The position numbers were made by a program, and so were the translations under genes. Below the pieces are notes generated by a model that had not been told where the DNA came from, ran no database searches, and saw nothing but the letters and a program-made list of their open reading frames with translations. Source: CAXQZU01 sp964228555 (GTDB taxonomy: Bacteria; Planctomycetota; PLA2; JAEUHO01). From it: a DNA stretch of 64,000 nucleotides. Location: NCBI GenBank assembly GCA_964228555.1, contig CAXQZU010000040.1:62001-126000 (forward strand). Reading direction: 5' to 3'. Below are positions 24,111-32,894 of this stretch, one piece after another. Within the stretch, counting starts at the first letter, position 1, and each line of letters opens with the position of its first letter.

Positions 24111-26018
24111 ATGGCGAACCTCGAGCCGCTGATGCGGCAGAACTTCCTGGAGTACGCGTCGTACGTCATCGTCGACCGTGCCATCCCTGACCTGCGCGAC
24201 GGGCTCAAGCCCGTGCAGCGGCGCATCCTCGAGACGCTGCGCGCGATGGATGACGGCAAGCTGCACAAGGTGGCCAACGTCATCGGCGAGACGATGAAGC
24301 TGCACCCGCACGGCGACGCCTCCATCGGGGACGCCCTCGTGGTGCTGGCCAACAAGGGCTACTTCATCGAGCGGCAGGGCAACTTCGGCTCCCCCATCAC
24401 CGGGCACCCTGCCGCGGCCGCGCGCTACATCGAGTGCCGCCTCACGCCCCTGGCGCGCGAGACGCTCTTCGACCCCAGCCTCACGGACACCGTCCCCTCC
24501 TACGACGGCCGCCGGCAGGAGCCCGTGGCGCTGCCGGCACGCATCCCCGTGGTGCTGATGCTGGGCGTGGAGGGCATCGCCGTGGGCCTCTCCACGCGCA
24601 TCCTGCCCCACAACTTCCCCGAGCTGCTCAAGGCCCAGATCGCCTGCCTCGCGGGCAAGCGCTTCCGCCTCGACCCGGACTTCCCGTCGGGGGGGCTCGC
24701 CGACACCAGCGAGTACGCCGATGGCAAGGGGAAGGTGCGGGTGCGCGCGCGCATCGACTGCCCCGACGACAAGACCATCGTCATCCGCGAGGTGCCCTAC
24801 GGGGTCACCACCGAGGCGCTGATCGCGTCCATCGAGGCGGCCGCCACCAAGGGCAAGATCAAGATCCAGGGCATCCAGGACCTGACGACCGACAAGGTCG
24901 AGATCCAGGTGGACCTGCCGCGCGGCGTGCATGCCGACGAGACCGTGCCGCAGCTCTTCGCGTGGACCGACTGCGAGGTCACGCTGCAGAGCACGCTGGT
25001 GGTGATCGAGGACCGCCACCCGGTGGAGAAGACGGTCAAGCAGGTGATCGAGGCCTGCACCGAGAGCCTCAAGGAGACGCTGCGCCGCCAGCTGAAGGGC
25101 GAGCTCGGCCGCCTGCTGGACCGCCAGCACTGGCTCACGCTCGAGCGCATCTTCATCGAGAACCGCGTCTACAAGAAGATCGAGGCGGCCAAGACGCAGG
25201 AGGCGGTGGACAAGGCCGTCTGGGACGGCATGGACCCCTTCAAGAAGCAGTTCGTGCGCCCGATGGTGGACGAGGACGTGGCGCGCCTGCTGGAGATCCG
25301 CATCCGGCGCATCTCGGCCTACGACATCGCCCGCCACCAAGAGGAGGTGGAAGGCATCCTCGAGCAGGTGGCGGCCACCGAGAAGAAGCTGTCCAACATG
25401 GTGAAGACGGCCACGGCGTGGCTGGAAGACCTGCTGGCGCGGCATGGCAAGGAGTGGCCGCGCCGCACCAAGATCACCACCTTCGCCACGGTGGACAAGC
25501 GCGCCGTGGCCCGCGAGAACCTGCGCCTGGCCTACGACCCGGAGTCGGGCTTCTTCGGCACCTCCGTGCGCGGCGACCAGTTCCAGCTCACCGTCAGCGA
25601 GTTCGCCCGCATCCTCGTGGTGAGCAAGGATGGCTCCTACCGCATCGTGGAGCCTCCCGAGAAGATGCTGGTGCCCGGCAAGGCCCTGTGGATCTCGGTG
25701 TTCGACCCGGAGAAGGGCCAGCCCTTCACGGTCGTCTACCGCACCAAGGACAAGGCCTGCTACGGCAAGCGTGTCCACATCCAGGGCTTCATCAAGGGCA
25801 AGGAGTACGCGCTCGTGCCGGGCGGCGAGGGCAGCGTGGACCTCCTGCTGCCCGACGAGCAGCCCGGCAAGGTGCACCTCGCCTTCGTGCCCGCCAAGTA
25901 CCAGCGCGTGAGCGAGGCGGAGTTCGACCTCGGCACGCTGGAGCCCACGGGCGTCGCCGCGCGCGGCGTGCGCCTCGCGCCCAAGCCCGTCAAGACCGTG
26001 CGTCGCCTCGAGCGGTAG
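24111..26018 (+). CDS. parC: Type IIA DNA topoisomerase subunit A (ParC-like)
   Basis: A 635-residue breakage-reunion subunit. DGLKPVQRRIL and HPHGDASIGDALV form the winged-helix region, and the catalytic Tyr is in AAAARYIECRL near residue 108. A C-terminal segment of about 140 residues shows beta-pinwheel-like repeats. No QRRGGKG-type GyrA box is visible, arguing against gyrase and for a decatenating topoisomerase IV. It is shorter than E. coli ParC (752). ATG follows the parE stop by two bases, so the subunits are co-expressed. Confidence 0.9.
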   Translation: MANLEPLMRQNFLEYASYVIVDRAIPDLRDGLKPVQRRILETLRAMDDGKLHKVANVIGETMKLHPHGDASIGDALVVLANKGYFIERQGNFGSPITGHPAAAARYIECRLTPLARETLFDPSLTDTVPSYDGRRQEPVALPARIPVVLMLGVEGIAVGLSTRILPHNFPELLKAQIACLAGKRFRLDPDFPSGGLADTSEYADGKGKVRVRARIDCPDDKTIVIREVPYGVTTEALIASIEAAATKGKIKIQGIQDLTTDKVEIQVDLPRGVHADETVPQLFAWTDCEVTLQSTLVVIEDRHPVEKTVKQVIEACTESLKETLRRQLKGELGRLLDRQHWLTLERIFIENRVYKKIEAAKTQEAVDKAVWDGMDPFKKQFVRPMVDEDVARLLEIRIRRISAYDIARHQEEVEGILEQVAATEKKLSNMVKTATAWLEDLLARHGKEWPRRTKITTFATVDKRAVARENLRLAYDPESGFFGTSVRGDQFQLTVSEFARILVVSKDGSYRIVEPPEKMLVPGKALWISVFDPEKGQPFTVVYRTKDKACYGKRVHIQGFIKGKEYALVPGGEGSVDLLLPDEQPGKVHLAFVPAKYQRVSEAEFDLGTLEPTGVAARGVRLAPKPVKTVRRLER

Positions 26019-26027
26019 CCGGCGCGG

Positions 26028-26033
26028 TACAGT
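26028..26033 (+). promoter_or_regulatory. -10 element for a leaderless mRNA (DUF4129 operon)
   Basis: TACAGT ends six bases before the GTG at 26040. No Shine-Dalgarno is present between them, so a leaderless transcript is predicted for the operon head. Confidence 0.5.
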
Positions 26034-26039
26034 CCGCGC

Positions 26040-26723
26040 GTGCTCGCCTCCGCCGCCCTCGCCTGCGCACTGCTGCTGGGGGCGCCGCTCGCCGACATGG
26101 ACGAGGCGGCACGCGCGGCGCTGGCGCGCCTCGGTGCCCAGGCGGCGCTGGAGGCCCCCCGCGACGGCGCACCGCGGCCCGGCGCCGAGGCACCCCTGCC
26201 GCCGCGGCGCGTGGAGCAGCCTCCGGAGGACGAGCCCTCGCGACGGCGGGCTGGACCGGGGGCAGCAGCCGGCCCGTGGGTGGCCTGGCTGCTGGTGGCG
26301 CTGGGCGTGGCGCTGGCGCTGTTCCTCGGCACGGTCTTGGTGCAGTGGCTGCGGCGGCGGGGCCTGCGGGCCCGGGAAGCCACCCCGCCCGCAGCCGTCG
26401 AGGCCGTGCGCCTGCCCGCGGCGGCGCTCGAGCCGGCCGACCGGCTGGCGGCCAGCGGGCAGTGGGAGCGGGCCGTGCACCGGCTGCTGCTGGACGCGCT
26501 GGCCCTGCTGGCGGCGCGGGCCCGGCTGGCGCTGCCGCCCGACCTCACGAGCCGCGAGCTGCTGCAGCGCCTGCCGCTGGACGCCGAGGCGCGCTCCGTG
26601 CTGGCATGGCTGGTGGAGGCCGTGGAGGTGAGCCACTTCGGCGGGCAGGCGCTGGATGCAGGCACGTGGAGGGCCGCCCGCGAGCGCTACGCGCGCCTGG
26701 CCGGCCCGGGCAACGCGGCATGA
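26040..26723 (+). CDS. DUF4129 domain membrane protein
   Basis: A 227-residue protein. Residues 1-20 resemble a signal or anchor, and a transmembrane helix lies near 85-105 (VAWLLVALGVALALFLGTVLV) followed by an Arg-rich stop-transfer stretch. The C-terminal cytoplasmic 80 residues match DUF4129 (RAVHRLLLDALALL, SRELLQRLP, VEVSHFGGQ). The family accompanies MoxR-DUF58 operons, with a suspected link to cell-envelope or transglutaminase-like functions. It is the first gene of such an operon here; the stop overlaps the next start (ATGA). Confidence 0.85.
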   Translation: MLASAALACALLLGAPLADMDEAARAALARLGAQAALEAPRDGAPRPGAEAPLPPRRVEQPPEDEPSRRRAGPGAAAGPWVAWLLVALGVALALFLGTVLVQWLRRRGLRAREATPPAAVEAVRLPAAALEPADRLAASGQWERAVHRLLLDALALLAARARLALPPDLTSRELLQRLPLDAEARSVLAWLVEAVEVSHFGGQALDAGTWRAARERYARLAGPGNAA

Positions 26724-27979
26724 GCGGGCAGCGGCGCGTACGCGGCGTGCTGCTGGCGCTCGCGATCGTGTCGCTGGCCATGTTCCTCGGTCACGTGCTG
26801 GTGGGCCTGGGCGAGGCTCCGCAGCCCACGCGCGGCAGCGACGGCTACAGCCTGTCGGGACTGGGCCACGCGGCGCTGCTGGACCTGCTGGCACAGCGCA
26901 AGGTGCCCGTGACCCGCAGCCGCTGGGCATCGACCGAGCGCGTGCGCGAGCAAGACACGCTGGTGCTGGTCGAGCCCGAGCCCCGCTTGGGCCCGCGGGG
27001 AGGCCGGCCGGCGCTGGACGGGATGCTGGAGCATGCGGGCCGGACGCTGCTGGTGCTTCCCAAGCGCCTGCCCGGCCCGCCCCTCGCGCACGAGCCGCGC
27101 TGGATGGACGGCAGCAGCCTGCGTCCCCTCGAGCAGGTGGATGCCGTGCTCGCGCCGCTGGGACTCACGGCACGTCGCGTGACCCGCATGCCCGGGCCCA
27201 GCGCGTGGGAGCGCTCGATGGACCTGCCATCGCCCGTGCCCGCCGGCCCGCTGCAGCTGCTGGAGCCCAGCCTGCGGCTGGAGCCGTGGATCGCATGCGA
27301 CGAGGGCGTGCTGCTGGGCCGCCTGCGCGTGGCCGGCCACGAGGTGGTGGTGCTGGCCGACCCCGACCCGCTCGCCCACCATGCGCTGGGCCGCGACAGC
27401 AACGCCGCCTTCGCGCTGGCCCTGCTCGAGCAGCTGCGCGGCCGGGGGACGCTGGTGTGGGACGAGACCTGGCAAGGCCACGTCGCGCCGCAGCGCGTGA
27501 CGCCCCTGCTGCTGCAGGGCGCGATGGGCCTCGTCACCGTCTCGCTGCTGCTGGTGGCCCTGCTGGCGCTGGGCGCCGGCATGTCGCGACTGCGGCCTGC
27601 ACCGGCCCCGGCGCCCTCGCCGGGGACGCCCTCGCCTGGCCCGGCCCGTGCGGCAGGCCGCGAGGCGCTGGTTTCCAGCGCCGCACGGCTGCTGGAGCGC
27701 GGCGACCCGCGCGAGGCCGTGCTGCGCGCCTACGCACAAGGCATCGAGCGCGAGTGCCTGGAGCGGCAGGCCGGGAGCCGGGTCGGGCCCGCGGCAGCGC
27801 GCGCCGCCCTGGACGCACGTGCCGCGCAGCGCGGCCTGCCGCCCTCGGCCTCGCTGGCCGCGGGCGTGGAGTCCGTGCTGGCGCGCGGCCGCCCCACCGT
27901 GAGCAGCATGCTGGGCGAAGCCCAGCGCATCCACCACTGGAAGGAGGAGGTCCACCATGGACGTCGCCGCGATCCGTGA
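26720..27979 (+). CDS. DUF4350 domain membrane protein
   Basis: A 419-residue protein with transmembrane segments near residues 8-28 and 265-292. The extracytoplasmic part starts with GSDGYSLSGLGHAALLDLL and has ADPDPLAHHALGRDSN, the GATase-like core typical of DUF4350. The C-terminal 120 residues are cytoplasmic, resembling a DUF4129-like helical tail. It accompanies MoxR/DUF58 genes, though its role is unknown. ATG overlaps the preceding stop, and its last 23 bases overlap the moxR-like gene, an unusually long overlap. Confidence 0.8.
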   Translation: MSGQRRVRGVLLALAIVSLAMFLGHVLVGLGEAPQPTRGSDGYSLSGLGHAALLDLLAQRKVPVTRSRWASTERVREQDTLVLVEPEPRLGPRGGRPALDGMLEHAGRTLLVLPKRLPGPPLAHEPRWMDGSSLRPLEQVDAVLAPLGLTARRVTRMPGPSAWERSMDLPSPVPAGPLQLLEPSLRLEPWIACDEGVLLGRLRVAGHEVVVLADPDPLAHHALGRDSNAAFALALLEQLRGRGTLVWDETWQGHVAPQRVTPLLLQGAMGLVTVSLLLVALLALGAGMSRLRPAPAPAPSPGTPSPGPARAAGREALVSSAARLLERGDPREAVLRAYAQGIERECLERQAGSRVGPAAARAALDARAAQRGLPPSASLAAGVESVLARGRPTVSSMLGEAQRIHHWKEEVHHGRRRDP

Positions 27980-28913
27980 ACGTGCAGGCCGCCTGCGGGC
28001 ACAGTGCGAGCGGGTGGTGGTCGGGCAGGGCGAGGCCCTCGAGCGCATGCTCGTGGCCCTGCTGGCCGACGGCCACGTGCTGCTGGAGGGCGTGCCGGGC
28101 ACGGCCAAGACGCTGCTGGCGCGCACCTTCGCGGCCGGACTGCAGCTGTCGTGGCGCCGCATCCAGTTCACGCCGGACCTGATGCCCGGCGACGTGCTGG
28201 GCACCAACCTCTTCGACTTCAGCGCCAACCGCTTCGTGCTCACGCGCGGACCCATCTTCACGCAGGTGCTGCTGGCTGACGAGATCAACCGCGCGCCGCC
28301 CAAGACCCAGTCGGCGCTGCTGGAGGCGATGCAGGAGCGGTCCGTCACGCTGGACGGCACCACGTGGCCGCTGGGCCCCGCCTTCTTCGTGGTGGCCACC
28401 CAGAACCCGGTGGAGCAGGAGGGCACCTACCCCCTGCCCGAGGCGCAGCTGGACCGCTTCCTGTTCCGGCTGCAGGTGGGCTACCCCGCGCGTGACGCCG
28501 AGCGCACGCTGGTGCGCTCCCACGGCCGCAGCGCGGCACCGCCCGTACTGGCCTCGCTGGGCCTCGAGCCCGTGGCCGACGAGGCCTGGCTGGTGCAGGC
28601 GCGGGCCACCGTGGCCGCCGTGCGCGCCTCCGACGAGGTGGTGGACTACGCCGTGGACGTCGTGCGCGCCACGCGCGGGCATCCCAGCCTTGCCTGCGGC
28701 GCCTCGCCGCGCGCGGCCGCGATGCTGCTGGCCGCCTCGCGGGCCCGGGCCGTGCTGCAGGGTCGCGACTTCGTGCTGCCCGACGACGTCAAGGACCTCG
28801 CGGTGCCCACGCTGGCCCACCGCCTCGTGCTCTCGCCCGCCGCCGAGCTGGAGGGGCAGGGCACCGACGCCGTGCTGGCCTCGCTGCTGGCCGGCGTGCC
28901 CGCCCCGCGCTGA
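27957..28913 (+). CDS. MoxR-family AAA+ ATPase
   Basis: A 318-residue AAA+ ATPase. The Walker A is GVPGTAKTLLAR (about residues 44-55). The Walker B is VLLADEINRAPPKTQ. VVATQNPVEQEGTYPLPEAQLDRF is split across sensor 1 and the Arg-finger region. MoxR proteins act as chaperones that activate partners with VWA-like domains, here the DUF58 protein encoded next. ATG 27957 lies inside the end of the DUF4350 gene with GGAGGAGG upstream. Confidence 0.95.
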   Translation: MDVAAIRERAGRLRAQCERVVVGQGEALERMLVALLADGHVLLEGVPGTAKTLLARTFAAGLQLSWRRIQFTPDLMPGDVLGTNLFDFSANRFVLTRGPIFTQVLLADEINRAPPKTQSALLEAMQERSVTLDGTTWPLGPAFFVVATQNPVEQEGTYPLPEAQLDRFLFRLQVGYPARDAERTLVRSHGRSAAPPVLASLGLEPVADEAWLVQARATVAAVRASDEVVDYAVDVVRATRGHPSLACGASPRAAAMLLAASRARAVLQGRDFVLPDDVKDLAVPTLAHRLVLSPAAELEGQGTDAVLASLLAGVPAPR

Positions 28914-28958
28914 TCCCGCCCTGCACCGAGCCCGCCACCCCCACCGGCCCACCCCACC

Positions 28959-30281
28959 GTGCTTCCCACGCCCCGCCTGGCCCGCTGTGCGCTGCCCCTG
29001 CTGGGGCTCGCCCTGCTCGCGCTGCTGCTGGAGGCGGTGACGCTGCTGCCCGCGGCAGCATGGGTGGCCGCGCTGGGCGTGCTGCTGTGCGCGGCTGCGG
29101 TGGACGGGGCTCGCCTGGCGGCGCAGCACAGGGCGCTGGCTGCCACGCTCGACGTGCCCCCCCAGGCGCTGCTGGCCGAGCCCAGCGAGGCCACGCTGCG
29201 GCTGGAGGGGCTGCCGGCGACCCGGGCCGAGGCCCTGCTGGACGCCGACGAGGCGCTGGGCCTGCCCGCGCGGCCCGCCGCCTGCCGCACCGACGCCACG
29301 GGCCGCGCACGCCTGGCGCTCCCCTTGATGCCGGGCCGGCGTGGCCCCGCGCGCGTGCATGCCCTGCGGCTGCGGGTCACCAGCCCCTGGGGCCTGCTGT
29401 GCTGCGAGCGCCTGCAGGAGGCCGCGCACGAGGTGCACGTACTGCCCAGCACCCAGCGCGTGCGGCAGGCCGCGCTGGCCGTGCTGGGCACGCGCAACCT
29501 CGAGCACGGCATCACCGTGGAGCGCATGCTGGGCGACGGCAGCGAGTTCCACGCACTGCGCGAGTGGACGCAGGGCATGGACCCGCGCGCGATCTCGTGG
29601 CGTGCCTCCGCACGCCACCGGGACCTGCTGGGGCACGAGCGGCGGGCCGAGCGCAGCCAGCGGCTGGTGCTGGCGCTGGACACGGGCCACGCCATGGCGG
29701 GCACCGTGCAGGGCCTGCAGCGGCTCGACCACGCCGTGGAGGCCAGCCTGCTGCTGGCCTGGGCCGGGCTCAAGGCGGGCGATCGCGTGGGCCTCTACGC
29801 CTTCGACGAGCGTCCCCACGCATGGCTGGCACCGGCAGCCAGCCTGTCGCGCCACGAGGTGCTGCGACGTGCGCTGGGCAGCCTCTGCACCCGCCCCGTC
29901 GAGAGCAGCCTGGCGCTGGGGCTGGCCGGGCTCGGCGGGCGCCTCGAGCGACGCTCGCTGGTGGTGCTGTTCACGGAGTTCAGCGACGTGGTGGCCGGCG
30001 AGCTGATGCTCGAGCCGCTGGAGCGGCTGGCGCGACGGCACGTGGTGCTCTTCGCCACCCTGTCCGACGCCGGCCTCGTCCAGCAGGCGGGGACCATGCC
30101 CGCCTCGCGCGAGGCGCGGCCCGCCGCCGTGGCCGCGCAAGACCTGCTGCACGAGCGCTCCCGGCTGCTGCACCGCATCGCACGGCTGGGCGTGCAGGTG
30201 GTGGATGCGCCCGGGGCCCACCTCGCACCCGAGGTGCTGCGCCGCTGGCTGCGCGTCAAGCGCCGGGAGCTGGTCGGATGA
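28959..30281 (+). CDS. DUF58 (VWA-like) protein
   Basis: A 440-residue protein with two N-terminal membrane helices (about 10-50). The DUF58 core begins near residue 190 (EFHALREWTQGMDPRAISW). The VWA-like fold follows with LALDTGHAM, where a metal-binding VWA would have DxSxS. The second Ser is lost, so classical metal coordination is doubtful. It is the usual client of MoxR ATPases. The GTG start at 28959 comes 45 bases after moxR with no strong Shine-Dalgarno; the stop overlaps the next ATG (ATGA). Confidence 0.88.
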   Translation: MLPTPRLARCALPLLGLALLALLLEAVTLLPAAAWVAALGVLLCAAAVDGARLAAQHRALAATLDVPPQALLAEPSEATLRLEGLPATRAEALLDADEALGLPARPAACRTDATGRARLALPLMPGRRGPARVHALRLRVTSPWGLLCCERLQEAAHEVHVLPSTQRVRQAALAVLGTRNLEHGITVERMLGDGSEFHALREWTQGMDPRAISWRASARHRDLLGHERRAERSQRLVLALDTGHAMAGTVQGLQRLDHAVEASLLLAWAGLKAGDRVGLYAFDERPHAWLAPAASLSRHEVLRRALGSLCTRPVESSLALGLAGLGGRLERRSLVVLFTEFSDVVAGELMLEPLERLARRHVVLFATLSDAGLVQQAGTMPASREARPAAVAAQDLLHERSRLLHRIARLGVQVVDAPGAHLAPEVLRRWLRVKRRELVG

Positions 30282-31273
30282 CGCTCGTCCTGCGCAGCAC
30301 CCAGTTCCGCCGCGAGCGTGAGGCGGCATGGCGCGAGCTGGAGGCGCTGGTGGTGCGTGTCGAGTCCGGGGGCGTGCGCGCCCTGACGGCCGCCGAGATG
30401 CTGCGGCTGCCCTCGCTCTACCGCGGCGTGGTGGCCAGCCTCTCGGCCGCGCGCGCCCTGTCGCTGGACGAGAACCTGCGCTCGTGGCTGGAGGCACTCG
30501 CGACGCGGGCCTGCCTCGTGGTGCACGGCGTGCACGCCACGCCGGGCAGCAGCCTGCGCCGCTTCCTGCATCCGGGCCTGCAGCAGGCGCTGCGTGCGCT
30601 GGCGGGGCCGGTGCTGCTGGCGGCAGCACTGCTGCTGGTGGGCGGGCTGGCAGGGTACGGGCTGGTGGCCCGTGACCCCGAGGCCTTCTACGCCATCGTG
30701 CCCGAGGGCCTCGCCTCGGGGCGCACCCCGGCCGCCAGCACCGAGGCGCTGCGCGAGGCGCTCTACGCCGGGCCCGGCACGGAGCCGGCACCCTTCGCCA
30801 GCTTCCTCTTCGTCAACAACGCGCGCGTGGGCCTGCTCTGCTTCGCCCTGGGCATCGTCGTCGGCCTGCCTACCGTGCTGCTGCTGCTGGGCAATGGCTT
30901 GGTCCTGGGCGCCTTCGTGCAGCTGCACGTCGCGCGCGGGCTGGGCGCCGACCTGCTCGGCTGGCTGCTCCCGCATGGGGTGCCCGAGCTCACGGCCGTG
31001 GCCCTGTGCGGCGGTGCCGGCCTCGCGCTGGGACGCGCCCGGTGGATGCCCGGGCGGCAGGGGCGCAGCCACGCGCTGGCTGAGGCCGGGCGCAGCGCCG
31101 CGGTGCTGGTCATGGGCGCCGTGCTGCTGCTGGCCGTGGCCGGCGTGCTGGAAGGCTGGTTCCGGCAGGCCGTGACCGACATCGGCGTGCGCTATGGCAT
31201 GGCCGCCGTGTCCACCGCTGCCGTGGCGGCATGGCTGCTGGCCCCGCGCACGCCGCCCCCGGAGCGCCCATGA
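30278..31273 (+). CDS. SpoIIM-like (stage II sporulation protein M superfamily) membrane protein
   Basis: A 331-residue integral membrane protein. A soluble N-terminal helical part (about 1-100) precedes some six transmembrane segments. FASFLFVNNARVGLLCF and GVPELTAVALCGGAGLALG are the conserved blocks of the SpoIIM/DUF95 family. There is no sign that the organism sporulates; the family is widespread beside MoxR-DUF58-RDD genes. Start and stop both overlap neighbours by four bases, showing tight operon packing. Confidence 0.88.
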   Translation: MTLVLRSTQFRREREAAWRELEALVVRVESGGVRALTAAEMLRLPSLYRGVVASLSAARALSLDENLRSWLEALATRACLVVHGVHATPGSSLRRFLHPGLQQALRALAGPVLLAAALLLVGGLAGYGLVARDPEAFYAIVPEGLASGRTPAASTEALREALYAGPGTEPAPFASFLFVNNARVGLLCFALGIVVGLPTVLLLLGNGLVLGAFVQLHVARGLGADLLGWLLPHGVPELTAVALCGGAGLALGRARWMPGRQGRSHALAEAGRSAAVLVMGAVLLLAVAGVLEGWFRQAVTDIGVRYGMAAVSTAAVAAWLLAPRTPPPERP

Positions 31274-32202
31274 GCCCCGCCGCCACGCCGCCTGCCACCG
31301 CATCAGGCACCCTGAGCGCGCCCGGCGCGCGCAGCATCACGGTGGTCGTGCCGGAGGGCGTCGCGCTCACGCTCGAGCTGGGGTCGCTGGGCGAGCGAGC
31401 CTACGCCTTCGGGGTGGACTTCCTGCTGCTGCTGGGCGTGCTGCTCGGCGGGCTCGCGCTCGTGCTGCTGGCCCTCGGGGGCGATGTCACGGTGGGCATG
31501 CTGGAGGCCATGCCGGGCTGGGTGCTGGCGCTGGGCTGGCTGACGGTGTTCTTGCTGCGCACCGGCTGGTTCCTCCTGCTGGAGCTGGCCGGGCGCGGCC
31601 GCAGCGTGGGCAAGCGACTGGCCGGCCTGCGCGTGGTGGATGCGCGAGGAGGGCCGATGGGCGTGCGTGCGCTGGTGGCGCGCAACCTCATGCGCGAGGT
31701 CGAGCTGTGGCTGCCGCTGGGCCTGCTGCTGGCGCCCGAGACCCTGATGCCCGACGCTGCACCATGGCTGCGGGTCCTGTCCAGCGTGTGGGTGCTGGGC
31801 TTGTTGCTGTTCCCGGCACTGCACCCCAGCGGCGCGCGGCTGGGCGACCTCGTGGCCGGCACCCGCGTGGTGCGTGCCCCGCGCGTGGTGCTGTGGCCAG
31901 ACCTGGCCGAGCCCCACGCGAGCGTGCAGCGACCCTTCCTTGATATCCATCTAAAGGTGTATGGAGAAGCGGAGCTGGCTGCCCTGGAACGCCTGCTCCG
32001 CATGGACGCGCGCCTCCCAGGGCACCAGGCCACGCTGGTGGAGCTGAGCCGGCTGGTGCGCGCGCGCACGGGCTGGAGCCACGATGAACGGCCCGAGGAC
32101 GCCGAGCCCTTCCTGCGCGATTTCTACGCCGCGCAGCGTCGCCACCTCGAGGATCGCCTGCGTCGTGGCGATCGCAAGCGAGACAAGCACGACGGCAGTT
32201 GA
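31270..32202 (+). CDS. RDD-family membrane protein
   Basis: A 310-residue protein. Residues of about 38-210 form the RDD domain: the first helix opens with RAYAFGVDFLLLLGVLL, with the Arg and Asp that name the family, then GRSVGKRLAGLRVVD and GDLVAGTRVVRAP. The last 80 residues are a charged cytoplasmic tail rich in Arg and Asp. The domain's function is unknown, with transport suggested for some members. It ends the DUF4129-to-RDD operon; a hairpin follows the stop. Confidence 0.9.
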   Translation: MSPAATPPATASGTLSAPGARSITVVVPEGVALTLELGSLGERAYAFGVDFLLLLGVLLGGLALVLLALGGDVTVGMLEAMPGWVLALGWLTVFLLRTGWFLLLELAGRGRSVGKRLAGLRVVDARGGPMGVRALVARNLMREVELWLPLGLLLAPETLMPDAAPWLRVLSSVWVLGLLLFPALHPSGARLGDLVAGTRVVRAPRVVLWPDLAEPHASVQRPFLDIHLKVYGEAELAALERLLRMDARLPGHQATLVELSRLVRARTGWSHDERPEDAEPFLRDFYAAQRRHLEDRLRRGDRKRDKHDGS

Positions 32203-32205
32203 CCT

Positions 32206-32233
32206 CACGTGCCGTGGACAGCACGGGCACGTG
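32206..32233 (+). terminator. Hairpin at the end of the DUF4129-RDD operon
   Basis: An 8-bp outer stem (32206-32213 with 32226-32233) continues into 3 more base pairs past a bulged G, with a 5-base loop. It starts 3 bases after the stop and is followed by pyrimidine-rich DNA, not a true T-tract. Confidence 0.4.
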
Positions 32234-32323
32234 GTCCCGTCTCCCGCAGGAGTCAATTGCTCATGTGCATGGACAGGCCTGCCGACATGGATCACGCTGG
32301 TCGCCGGGACGCTGGAGCCACTC

Positions 32324-32791
32324 ATGACCTGCGCCTGCCGCGTGATCCTCTGCCCCACCGACCTCAGCCCGGTCAGCGATGACGCCCTGGAGCTGGCCTT
32401 CACGCTGGCCCTCCCCGGCGGCACGGTGCACCTGCTGCACGTGCTGGAGGAGGGCGTGCTCGCGACCGTGGGCGGCGGCGGGCCACTGCCCTGCGCCACG
32501 CGAATGCCGCGGCTGCTCGACGCGCTGGAGCGCGAGCTGGAGACGCGGCAGCGACACTTGAGGCCGCGCCTGGCCGCATCCGGCTCCGTGCTGCATCGCG
32601 TGCATGTGGCGCACGACCTGCCCCCCGCAACCGCCATCGAGCGCACGGCCGCCGACGTGCAGGCCGAGCTCATCGTGATGGGCACGCACGGCAACGGGCA
32701 CCACGACCACCTCACGCTGGGCTCGGTGGCGCGCGACGTGCTCGCGCACACGCACTTGCCCGTCGTGCTGGCCCGGCCGGCGGTGGCCTAG
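32324..32791 (+). CDS. Universal stress protein (UspA family)
   Basis: A 155-residue single-domain UspA protein. The N-terminus RVILCPTDLSPVSDDALELAF and the C-terminal nucleotide signature GTHGNGHHDHLTLGSV (G-x2-G-x9-GS) indicate an ATP-binding Usp. LPVVLARP ends the fold. GGAG lies 8 bases before ATG 32324. Its gene precedes a Lon-like protease gene by about 100 bases, a pairing that suggests a shared stress role. Confidence 0.92.
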   Translation: MTCACRVILCPTDLSPVSDDALELAFTLALPGGTVHLLHVLEEGVLATVGGGGPLPCATRMPRLLDALERELETRQRHLRPRLAASGSVLHRVHVAHDLPPATAIERTAADVQAELIVMGTHGNGHHDHLTLGSVARDVLAHTHLPVVLARPAVA

Positions 32792-32894
32792 GGACGGCGC
32801 ACCACGATCCCTCCGCCATCGCCAGCATCGCGCAAGCGGGGCTGCGCCGTGGGGCGGTGCGAGACGACATCCCTGGCCCCGGAGGCCACATCGC

